Shown in pieces: positions 55,902-64,000 of a DNA stretch of 64,000 nt. The stretch comes from CAZGWJ01 sp964529445 (GTDB lineage: Bacteria > Oederibacteriota > Muellerivitia > Muellerivitales > Muellerivitaceae). The stretch spans positions 28,699 through 92,698 of the forward strand of contig CAZGWJ010000002.1 in NCBI GenBank assembly GCA_964529445.1, written 5' to 3'. The stretch's first letter is position 1. Each line of letters starts with the position of its first letter. Below the pieces are notes generated by a model, which saw nothing but the letters and a program-made list of their open reading frames with translations, did not search any database and had not been told where the DNA came from. A program made the translations under genes and the position numbers.

Positions 55902-58900
55902 ACCTGCCCAAACTTTCCATCGAACGACCGGTCTTTGTCAGTTGCTTGATCGCCTTGATCGTCATCCTGGGCGTTTTGTCCTACCAGAGCCTGGGCGTGG
56001 ACGAGTTGCCGGACGTCAATTTCCCCTATGTCGTCGTGATGACCACCTATGAAGGTGCAGGTCCCGAAGAGGTCGAGACCATGGTTTCGAAACCCATCGA
56101 GGACCAGTTGTCGACGCTGGAAGGCATGAAGAAGGTGACCTCTGTCAGCCAGGACAGTTTCTCCATGGTGCTTTGCGAATTCACCATGGAAACGAATTCG
56201 AAGGAGGCGGAACAGAGGGTTCGCGACCGGATGGGCCTTGTCGAATCCTACCTGCCCGATGACGTCCAGACCCCCATCATCCGGAGATTCGATCCGGCCG
56301 ACATGCCCATCGGCATCCTCTCTTTCGAGTGCAACTTGTCTCCCGCGAAGGCCAACGACCTGGCCAAGGAGATCCCCAAGGCCCGCTTGTCGCGGGTGCC
56401 GGGCATGGCTCTGGTTGAGGTGTACGGTGGAGCCCAGCGGGAGATCCAGGTGGATCTCGACCGGGACCGCTTGAACGCCTCACGAGTCACGGCCGGCATG
56501 GTGGCGGGCAAGATCGGCTCGAACAGCCAGAACATCCCCATCGGCAAGTTCGACAAGAAGGGCACTTCCTTGACTTTCCGCTCGCTCGGGGAATACCGGG
56601 ATCTGGATCGGATCCGGAAGACGGTCGTGAACTTCATCGGGAGCGACGTGGCGGTGCCGGTCGAGAAGCTGGGGACGGTCCAGGATTCCGTCAAGGATGT
56701 CACCTTCAACGGTTTCGTCAACGGCAAGCCGGCCCTCTACCTCATCGCGTTCAAGCAGTCCAAGACCAACACCCTCAAGGTCGTGGACGGCATGAACCGG
56801 GAGATCGAGAAACTGAACAAGGAATACGCGGAAGGACCCAACGCCTTCAAGATCACCAACGTGTACGACACCTCCAAAGGTGTGAGGATGTCCGTCAAGG
56901 ACGTGCAGATGACCATCCTGGAGGGCATTGCGCTCACCGTGCTCGTGGTCATGCTCTTCTTGGGCAGCATGCGCACGACCGTGATCACCATCTCGTCCCT
57001 GCCGGTTTCCCTGGCGGGGGCCTTCCTGCTCATGGGTGCCATGGGGTTCACCATCAACGTCATCACGCTCCTGGCCCTTTCCCTCTCGGTGGGGCTTCTC
57101 GTGGATGACGCCATCGTCGTTCGCGAGAACATCTGGCGTCATATCGAGAACGGCGAGGAACCCAAGAAGGCCGCCCTGAACGGCACCCTTGAGGTGGCCA
57201 TGGCGGTCGTCGCCACGACCTGCGTGGTCCTGGCCGTTTTCGGACCCATCGGGTTCCTGGAAGGCATGGTGGGGCAGTTCTTCCGCCAACTCGGGTTCAC
57301 CGTCTGCTTCGCCATGCTGGTGTCGCTCTTCGAGGCCATGACCATGGGACCCATGCTTTCGGCCTATTGGGCCCCTCAGCATTTCGAACATGACAAGATC
57401 CGCCACGGGTTTTTCGGATCGATCGTGTGGGGTTTCGAGAAATTCCAGCTCGCGATGAACGCCTGGTACCAGAAGGCCATCGGATGGACCTTGAAGCACC
57501 GATTGGTCACGTTGGTGGGGGCGCTTGTGATTTTCGCCGCCAGTCTGGCCACCCTGCCTTTCATTCGTTTCACCTTCATGCCGGACATGGACAGCGGCGA
57601 CTTCCAAATCACCCTCAAGGCCAAACCCGGCACTTCCATCGAGGCCATGACCGAGCACGTGTTGAAGGTGGATTCCATCATCCGAAACCACCCGGAGGTG
57701 ATGCGAGTCACGGCGATGGCGGGCGACCCGCAGTCGGGCCAGTCCTATTCGGGCCAGTTCTTCATCAGTCTCGTGGATTACAAGAAACGAAAGATGACCA
57801 CCGAACAGATGAAGGAAACCTTGCGCAAGGAGCTGGAACCCTACAAGGAATCACTGCAGCCCCAGATTGCCAGCATCAGTCCTGTCGGAGGCGAGGAGGC
57901 GCCCTTCAACCTGGTGCTGTCCGGCGATGACCTGGACGTTCTCGCGCCGCTCGCCGAGGAGATCAAGACGAAGTTCGCTTCCATCAAGGGGTTGACCGAT
58001 CTTTCCACCAACAACGACGGCGGGATGCCGGAATTCCAGGTGAAGCTGGATCCGGACCGGATGATCGAGTACGGCGTGTCGGGTGTCGCCGCGGGCCAGG
58101 AGCTGCGGGCCCAGGTGGCGGGACTGACCCCCGCCAAGTTCCGGGAGGCGGGCAACGAATACGACATCCGGGTCCGGTTGAAGGAGGACCAGAGGGACCT
58201 GGAAACCCAGTACCGGAAGATCCGGGTCCCGAACCAGAACTATCAATTGGTCCGGCTTTCCGACATCGCCGAGGGGAAGAAGACCGAGGGTCCGGCCAAG
58301 ATCAACCGAAGGGACCGATCCCGCTACATCATGGTCTCCGGCCAGCTGGCCAAGGGCGGCGCCCTGGGCAATATCCAGCAGGAAGCCGACAAGATCATGA
58401 AGACGATGAAACTGCCCCAAGGCGTGACCTACGAGTACATCGGACAAGCCGAGGAACTGGGCAACCTTCTCAAGAGCCTCATCATCGCCATCATCGCTTC
58501 CATCCTCTTCTCCTTCCTGGTGCTGGCCAGTCTTTACGAGTCGCCGGTCACGCCCCTCACCATCCTGATCGCGGTGCCTCTGGCCTGGATCGGGGCCTTC
58601 GTGGCCCTGGCCGTCACGGGGCAGGCCCTCAACATGTTCAGCATGATCGGTCTGGTCATGTTGAACGGACTCGTCACCAAAAACTCGATCCTCCTGGTGG
58701 ACTATATCCTGCAGGGCCAGAGGAGGGGGCTGTCGCGAACCGAGGCCATCATCGAGGCGGGCAAGATCCGTCTGCGTCCCATCCTCATGACCACCGTGGC
58801 GCTCATCGCCGGCATGCTGCCCCTGGCCCTGGCCCTGAGCGAGATGGGGCGTTTCCGCCAGTCGATGGGCACGGCCATCATCGGCGGGTTGGTCTCTTCA

Positions 58901-59026
58901 CTCTTCCTGACGCTCCTGGTGGTGCCGGCGGCCTACGGGTACGTGGATGACCTGCGGTTGTGGTTCCGCAAGCTGTTCCACACCGACGAGGCCTCCGCCC
59001 GCGCCGAAGGAAAAACGGACATTTAA
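55898..59026 (+). CDS. RND-family efflux transporter, inner-membrane pump
   Basis: A proton-driven pump of 1,042 residues, the usual length. It begins MNLPKLSIERPVFVSCLIALIVILGVLSYQSLGVDELPDVNFP. The proton-relay Asp pair lies in LSLSVGLLVDDAIVVRENIWRH. The C-terminal repeat contains NMFSMIGLVMLNGLVTKNSILLVDYILQGQ and RPILMTTVALIAGMLPLAL. The GTG start overlaps the TolC-like stop. Unlike the leftward pump it lacks the Ser/Pro insertion. No membrane-fusion protein is encoded in the operon. Substrate unknown. Confidence 0.93.
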   Translation: MNLPKLSIERPVFVSCLIALIVILGVLSYQSLGVDELPDVNFPYVVVMTTYEGAGPEEVETMVSKPIEDQLSTLEGMKKVTSVSQDSFSMVLCEFTMETNSKEAEQRVRDRMGLVESYLPDDVQTPIIRRFDPADMPIGILSFECNLSPAKANDLAKEIPKARLSRVPGMALVEVYGGAQREIQVDLDRDRLNASRVTAGMVAGKIGSNSQNIPIGKFDKKGTSLTFRSLGEYRDLDRIRKTVVNFIGSDVAVPVEKLGTVQDSVKDVTFNGFVNGKPALYLIAFKQSKTNTLKVVDGMNREIEKLNKEYAEGPNAFKITNVYDTSKGVRMSVKDVQMTILEGIALTVLVVMLFLGSMRTTVITISSLPVSLAGAFLLMGAMGFTINVITLLALSLSVGLLVDDAIVVRENIWRHIENGEEPKKAALNGTLEVAMAVVATTCVVLAVFGPIGFLEGMVGQFFRQLGFTVCFAMLVSLFEAMTMGPMLSAYWAPQHFEHDKIRHGFFGSIVWGFEKFQLAMNAWYQKAIGWTLKHRLVTLVGALVIFAASLATLPFIRFTFMPDMDSGDFQITLKAKPGTSIEAMTEHVLKVDSIIRNHPEVMRVTAMAGDPQSGQSYSGQFFISLVDYKKRKMTTEQMKETLRKELEPYKESLQPQIASISPVGGEEAPFNLVLSGDDLDVLAPLAEEIKTKFASIKGLTDLSTNNDGGMPEFQVKLDPDRMIEYGVSGVAAGQELRAQVAGLTPAKFREAGNEYDIRVRLKEDQRDLETQYRKIRVPNQNYQLVRLSDIAEGKKTEGPAKINRRDRSRYIMVSGQLAKGGALGNIQQEADKIMKTMKLPQGVTYEYIGQAEELGNLLKSLIIAIIASILFSFLVLASLYESPVTPLTILIAVPLAWIGAFVALAVTGQALNMFSMIGLVMLNGLVTKNSILLVDYILQGQRRGLSRTEAIIEAGKIRLRPILMTTVALIAGMLPLALALSEMGRFRQSMGTAIIGGLVSSLFLTLLVVPAAYGYVDDLRLWFRKLFHTDEASARAEGKTDI

Positions 59027-59036
59027 CCCCCAAGAC

Positions 59037-59210
59037 CCCAAGTCGCCAAGAACGCCAGGAGGGCAAGGCAGGTTAAGCCACCGATGGATGGGATGGACAC
59101 CGATACGGAAACAACCGAACACTTGAACCGCCAAGTCCGCCAAGGGCCTTCGGCCTACGCCAAGAAGGCAAGGTGGATTGAGCCACCGATGGATGGGATG
59201 AACACAGATA
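59037..59210. repeat. Tandem intergenic repeats after the RND gene
   Basis: Two copies of a composite unit are visible: CCAAG-type short repeats (59039-59070 and 59130-59172) each followed by GAGCCACCGATGGATGGGAT and ACACCGATAC-like sequence (about 59073-59106 and 59177-59210). No gene is visible between 59027 and 59286. Confidence 0.75.
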
Positions 59211-59286
59211 CAACCAGATTCATGGGTCGGTGGAAGGAACCTTCTAACTTCCACCTTCCATCTTCTACCTGCCGCGGAGCGGCGGC

Positions 59287-59481
59287 GTGAGCGGCTGGTC
59301 CTGTCCCCATCAGATCGGCGAGAACTGCGTCCGGCTCAAGTGCGAATGCCGCCCGGGCAGGCCCGGGTGCGTCCTGCGGGGGAAGGTGGTCTTCGCCTCG
59401 GAAACGACCGATTCTCCCCACCACGAAGGCACGAAGACACGAAGGAAGAAAGGTCAGAAGAACCGGGGGAAATCAGGATAA
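59287..59481 (+). CDS. Small Cys-rich protein, probably metal-binding
   Basis: A 64-residue protein starting at GTG. Cys6, Cys14, Cys19, Cys21 and Cys28 occur in CPHQ, ENC, LKCEC and PGCVLRGKVVF. This Cys pattern with a terminal GCVLxGK motif resembles a small bacterial family of presumed zinc or iron-sulfur proteins. From about residue 45 on (HHEGTKTRRKK) it is translated repeat DNA, so the ancestral protein probably ended near residue 43. The nitroreductase gene follows. Confidence 0.5.
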   Translation: MSGWSCPHQIGENCVRLKCECRPGRPGCVLRGKVVFASETTDSPHHEGTKTRRKKGQKNRGKSG

Positions 59482-59530
59482 GATATCCCAAGGGACATGA
59501 TGCGTTGATTGACTTCGTGTCTTCGTGGTG
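59419..59530. repeat. Inverted CACGAAG repeat pair between the Cys-rich and nitroreductase genes
   Basis: CACCACGAAGGCACGAAG at 59419-59436 is inverted at 59513-59530 with one mismatch. The left arm forms the 3' end of the Cys-rich coding sequence; the right arm lies just before the nitroreductase ribosome-binding site. Confidence 0.75.
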
Positions 59531-59552
59531 ACCTGCCGCTTCAGGAGGTCTT

Positions 59553-60074
59553 ATGGAATACACGGAAGTCATCCGAAAGCGCCGTTCCATCCGGGGCTAT
59601 CGTCCCGATCCCGTCCCGCCGGAGAAACTGGACCGCATCCTCGAGGCCGCCCGCATCGCCCCCAGCGCCACCAATGCCCAACCTATCCGCCTCATCGTCG
59701 TGTCGGACCCCGCCGTGAAGGAGGCCCTGAGGGCCGCCTATGACAAACCCTGGTTCGTCGCGGCTCCCCTCGTTATCGCGGGTTGCGTCGATCCCTCGAA
59801 GGCCTGGAAGCGTGCCGACGGATTCAACGCGGCCGAGGTGGACCTGGCCATCGCCTTCGACCACCTGACGCTCGCCGCGGCGGACGAGGGGTTGGGCACC
59901 TGCTGGGTCTGCAACTTCGATGAGGAAAAGGCCAAGGCCGCGCTCGGTGTTCCGGCGGGGATCCGACTCATCGCCATGACCCCCCTGGGCTTTCCCGATT
60001 CTCGGGTGGCGACAAGACCCTTCGCCCGGAAGACCATGGAGCAGATCCGTTCCTTGAACCGGTGGGACGGGTAA
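59553..60074 (+). CDS. Nitroreductase-family FMN oxidoreductase
   Basis: A 173-residue NAD(P)H:FMN-dependent reductase. FMN-binding residues lie in IRKRRSIRGYRPDPVPPEKLDRILEAARIAPSATNAQPIRLIVV, and the C-terminal half has GLGTCWVCNFDEEKAKAALGVPAGIRLIAMTPLGFPD. It belongs to the short nitroreductase subgroup, with quinones, nitro compounds or flavins as possible substrates. AGGAGG at 59543-59548 fits the ATG. Confidence 0.9.
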   Translation: MEYTEVIRKRRSIRGYRPDPVPPEKLDRILEAARIAPSATNAQPIRLIVVSDPAVKEALRAAYDKPWFVAAPLVIAGCVDPSKAWKRADGFNAAEVDLAIAFDHLTLAAADEGLGTCWVCNFDEEKAKAALGVPAGIRLIAMTPLGFPDSRVATRPFARKTMEQIRSLNRWDG

Positions 60075-60157
60075 ACGCCATAGTCATTGTCGTTGGAACG
60101 TGAAAACTCCCGTCCACAAAAAACAGACGTCAGAAGGCCAAAAACGGCGAATTACGG

Positions 60158-60163
60158 TATATT
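60158..60163 (+). promoter_or_regulatory. -10 box upstream of the GH116 leader
   Basis: A TATATT-like hexamer in GGTATATTTTACTGG lies about 130 nt before the GH116 start codon and ahead of an intrinsic terminator, so transcripts begun here meet a terminator before the gene. Confidence 0.4.
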
Positions 60164-60205
60164 TTACTGGAGCTCTTTGTCTTATCCCGTCGAATGGGGT
60201 TTGAT

Positions 60206-60237
60206 GATCCCCGGATGAAACCGAGGGATCTTTTTTT
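60206..60237 (+). terminator. Intrinsic terminator in front of the GH116 gene
   Basis: GATCCCCGG at 60206-60214 pairs with CCGAGGGATC at 60221-60230 (one bulged A), followed by seven T. It could end the nitroreductase transcript or act as an attenuator for the GH116 gene. GGGG at 60196-60199 can pair with CCCC at 60209-60212 as an alternative structure. Confidence 0.75.
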
Positions 60238-60293
60238 GGCGGAATCGAGCAATCGATTTCAGAAAACAGGCTCAAAGGCCGAAGTTTCCATAT

Positions 60294-63200
60294 GAGCAAG
60301 TCCAGGATCCTGCTGATCGCGGCCCTCCTATTTACACCGGGAGTTCGCCCTCTCTTGGCCGCTACGGGCATTCCGTCGCAGGCGTGGAGCCGGGATGTCG
60401 CGGCTTCCTCCTCCTACGTGGATGGAGCGCCCATCGGCGGGTTCGGGGCCGGAACCATCTCCTGGACCTTCGCCGGGAATTTCTACCTCGATCGTCTGAA
60501 CATCGGCTCTTCCACCCGCACGACCAACACCAACTGCGGCTTCTACGTGTACCAGAAACCCTCTTCCGGGACGGCTTCCGCCCGTCGGCTCGATTCCAAC
60601 ATGGGCACGGGCCAGGCCACCTACTACTCCCTTTTCCCGAGGGCCTGGGTCGATTACACGGGTTCGAACTTCCCCTGCAAGATGCGCGTGACCCAGTTCT
60701 CGCCCATCTGGCCCGGCGACTACCAGCGCGTCTCCTATCCCACGGGCGTGTACAACTGGGTCATCAACAACCCCACCACCCAGTCCTACGACGTGGCCAT
60801 CATGCTCACCTGGCAGAACACCTTCTCGGGCACGACCTGTTCGGCCGTCACGGCCTCCGGCAATACGGGGCTTCGTCTCACGAGGACCGGTGTTCCCACG
60901 GGCGAGAACCAGGGCGAGTTCGCGCTCGGATGCCGGCCCTCTGCGGGAGTGTCGGTGACCTACTCGTCCTCCACCTCGGTGGCCAACCTCACGACCGACT
61001 TCAACGCCGACGGCCTCCTGAACAACACGGCTGGGGCCCAGACGATCGGCGGCCTCGCCTTCAAGGTCACCCTGGCGGCGGGCGCCGCGGTCACCGTCCC
61101 CATGGCCCTCTCCTGGGACATTCCGCGTTGCCAGGCGGGCACCGGGGCCCAGTGGTACCGCAAGTACACACGGTTCTTCGACCGCAACGGGGACAACGCC
61201 TGGGATATCGCACAGGAGACGCTCGACAACACCGCGGCCTGGGAGACCCAGATCGCCAACTGGCAAAACGGAATCCTTTCCAATGGAACCTATCCCGACT
61301 GGTTGAAATCCATGCTGTTCAACGAACTCTACTTCTATTTCTCGGGCGGGACCTATTGGGAGGCCGGTGCGGCCTCGGGGCAGGCGGACAATGCCTCCGA
61401 GGACATGTTCTCCCACCTGGAATGCTACATCTACGACTTCTACGGCACCTCGGACGTGCGCTTCTACGGTTCCTGGCCCCTCCTCCTGCTTTGGCCGGAC
61501 ATCGACAAGCAGGCTGTCCGTCAGTTCTCGGATTCGGTCTGGAACAACCGCTCCGATCGGCCCGCGGGCCTGGGCACCACAGCCCACGATTTCGGAGCCA
61601 CCAACGACGTCTTCACGCGCTGGAACGCCTACACGTACCGCGACTCGACCCAGTGGAAGGACCTCAACTCCAAACTGGCCCTCATGGTGTGGCGGGACTA
61701 CCTTTGGACGGGCTCCTCCGACACCACCTTCCTGAACTACTGCTGGCGTCCGGTGACAACCGCCATGGCCAAGGTGAAGAGCCAGGACTCGGACGGGGAC
61801 GGGCTCCCCAACTCCACCGGCATCGACCAGACCTACGACGACATGGATTTGACCGGAGATACGGCCTATTGCGGCGGACTCTTCCTGGCGGCCTGCCAGG
61901 CCTCCAAGCAGATCGCGCTGGCCTTGGGCAACAATTCCATGGCCACGACGTACCAGGCCTGGTACGACCAGGCGCGGGCCAGCTTCGACTCGCAGTTGTG
62001 GAACTCCTCCGGCGGCTACTACAACATCGATACGGGCAGTTCCGAGCCCACCCGCATCATGAGCGACCAGATGTGCGGGCAGTGGTATTCGAAGGCCTGC
62101 AACCTCGGTGGAGTGGTTTCCGACGCCAACGCCCAGTCGTCCTACCAGAAGGTCTATGACAACAACTTCCTGAAGTTCGACTCCGGCACCCACGGCATCG
62201 TGAACGTCATGCACGCGAACGGGACGATCGACACCTCCACCCCCCAGACGCAGGAGGCGTGGGTGGGGACCACCTGGGGCGTCATCGCGGGCATGGTGCA
62301 CCAGGGGCTTTTAAGCCAGGCCGTCTCCGTCGGGCAGACCATGTACAACATGATCTGGGGCAATTCGGGGGCCCAATGGTGGTTCCGCACGCCGGAGGGT
62401 TATCGCACGGGACTGGGAAGCCCCCGCGCCTTCTATTACATGAGGGCCAGCACCCTCTGGGCCGTGAAGCACGCCCTCGACATCATGGTGCCCCAATGCG
62501 GAAGCCAGACCTGCACGCCCACCCGCACCCCGACCATCACGAACACGCCGACCATCACCCGGACCCCGACCCCCACGGCCACCCTGAACCCCTGCGCCAC
62601 GTCCCTGTACCGGGTGAACTGCGGGGCCACCACCATCACCACCGATTCCTCGGCACGCTCCTGGTCGGCCGACCAGCCCTACACGGTCTCCTCCTGGGGC
62701 TACGTGAACCGCACGGGCGCGGAGGGCTACGTCACGAACGACATCCTCGGCACCAACGACGACATCCTGTACCGGCACGGCAGTTACGGCACGACCCTGG
62801 AATACCGCTTTACCGTGACGAACGGCACCTACCGCGTACGCCTGCTCTTCGCCGAGATCTACAACTTCACCATTGCCGGCCAGAGGGTCTTCAATGTGGT
62901 CGTCGAGGGGGAGCCGGTCCTTGCGAATTACGACATCATCGCTTCCGTGGGGGCCCGGTTCACGGCCGACGAGAAGGTCTTCATGACGACCGTCTCGGAC
63001 GGCGTGCTGAACGTGGTGTGCTCCGTGGGCAGCGCGGACCAGCCCAAGATCTCGGCCATCGAGATCCTCGACATGAGCACGCTCTGTTCGCCCACGCCCA
63101 CCCGGACCGGGACCGCCGCCACCGCCACCTACACCCGCACGAACACGTGGACCCTCAGTCCGACCACCACCCCCACCATCACGAACACGCCCACCGTGAC

Positions 63201-64000
63201 CCTCACGCGCACGATCACCAACACCTTCACCCGGACCCTGTCACCTACGAACACGGCGACGGCCACGCCCACCTTCACCCTGGACCCCTGCGCGTCCTAT
63301 GTCCAGCGCGTGAACTGTGGCGGGCCCCTGACCGTGGCGGGGGGTGGCGTGACCTGGGCGGCCGACAAGACCTATTCGGCCGGATCCTGGGGTTATCTCG
63401 CGGGGACCTCCGCCTCGGCCACGATCACCAATCCCATCGCCAACACCACGGATGACGCCCTGTACCAGACCGAGCGTTACGCCAGCCCCGACGGGAGCCC
63501 CGTCACGTACCGCTTCGACGTGCCCAACGGGTCATACCGGCTGACGTTCAAGTTTGCCGAGCAGTATTGGCAGATCGCAGGGGAGCGCGTCTTCAGCGTC
63601 GCGGTGAACGGGACCGCCGTCATCACGAACCTGGACCTCGTGGAGGCCGCGGGAGCCCGCTACACCGCCTACGACCGCACGGTGACCGTCTCGGCTCCTG
63701 CGGGCGCGATCACGATCGTGGGGACCTCCTCGGTCAACAACGTCACGTTCTCCGCCCTCGAAGTGCAGGCCCTGGGCGGTTGTACGGCCACCTTCACGCC
63801 CTCGACCCCGACCGCCACCTTCACCCGCACGAACACGCCCACCTTCACGGCTACCGTCACCGCAACGCGGACCTCCACCCCGACCCTCACGAACACGGCG
63901 ACCCGCACGGCCACGTCTACGGTCACGCGGACGTCGACGTTGACCGTCACGAACACGGCCACCGCGACCGTTACGCGCAGTCCGACCCCGACGCTCACGG
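60294..64000 (+). CDS. Secreted GH116 glucosidase (GBA2-like) with malectin domains, 3' end outside window
   Basis: At least 1,235 residues and still open at the window end. A signal peptide covers about residues 1-24. The GH116 region (25-740) starts IPSQAWSRD and contains PIGGFGAGTISWTFAGNFYLDRLNIG, LFPRAWVDYTGSNFPCKMRVTQFSPIWPGDYQRVSYP, a nucleophile region MLFNELYFYFSGGTYWE, and IMSDQMCGQWYSKAC with the expected acid/base Asp. Two malectin-like carbohydrate-binding domains follow (about 768-930 and 998-1161; YRVNCGAT, SSWGYVNRTG; QRVNCGGP, GSWGYLAG), separated and followed by Thr-Pro linkers. Probably cleaves beta-glucosides or related glycans outside the cell. Confidence 0.85.

Noticed and set aside
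60084..60293. A cyclic-di-GMP or other known riboswitch in the GH116 leader
   Set aside because: I could not match the conserved loops of any riboswitch class; only a terminator and a weak alternative pairing are supported.
60384..62159. A 591-codon ORF on the plus strand and a 657-codon antisense ORF over the GH116 gene
   Set aside because: Neither has recognisable domains. The frame beginning at 60294 encodes a signal peptide and the complete GH116 motif series, and simply runs past the window end.

Overview
The window is 64 kb of GC-rich, densely coded bacterial chromosome. I recognise no rRNA, tRNA, CRISPR array or prophage. A heptose epimerase for LPS, lipoproteins including an LpoB-like one, TolC-type outer-membrane proteins and RND pumps point to a diderm bacterium. 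Very long Thr-Pro linkers in secreted enzymes, joined to a short C-terminal domain beginning with a YPNP motif, are typical of poorly cultured diderm lineages. I cannot name the phylum from sequence alone. Start codons are often GTG or TTG, gene pairs often overlap by 4 nt, and several genes appear to have leaderless mRNAs.

Layout. 1-5 kb: AraC-type regulator end, hldD, a four-helix-bundle cassette inside a perfect 20-bp inverted repeat, purC, and a secreted GH5 enzyme. 5-10 kb: trmL, an RDD protein, a frameshifted methyltransferase-like membrane protein, a sigma-54-type promoter driving three small genes (two are CheR N-terminal domains without a methyltransferase), a TPR protein and uppP. 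10-19 kb: rhodanese plus MauE/DoxX pair, GH35 enzyme, AI-2E-family permease, two glycosyltransferases, and an aldo/keto reductase whose start region is duplicated around a hairpin element. 19-22 kb: NYN protein and a lexA/radC divergon with ATAC-N4-GTAT operators, a third copy of which precedes an unusual transposase-like gene. 22-27 kb: accessory island with an ORF6N protein and its palindromes, two toxin-antitoxin-like pairs, a flavodoxin-fold oxidoreductase and a flippase-like membrane protein. 27-30 kb: a heat-shock-like operon (sigma factor, HspR-like MerR regulator, HtrA protease) with a HAIR-like operator. 30-36 kb: a 1,492-residue PL14-like/GH18 fusion and a LacI regulator. 36-48 kb: lipoproteins, a Cas4/AddB-like nuclease with a clamp-binding tail, an LRR lipoprotein, a thioredoxin fusion, YjbQ, rubrerythrin and several unknowns. 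48-59 kb: two divergent RND/TolC operons, one with a TetR gene, neither with a periplasmic adaptor. 59-64 kb: repeats, a small Cys-rich protein, a nitroreductase, and a GH116 glucosidase with malectin domains that runs off the window.

Polysaccharide degradation (GH5, GH35, PL14-like/GH18, GH116) and envelope functions dominate. Intergenic DNA is rich in repeats: CCCTCTCCC/GGGAGAGGG palindromes, a two-hairpin element, CACGAAG-type inverted pairs, and a MITE-like element. Several repeats have entered gene starts or ends and changed coding sequence.
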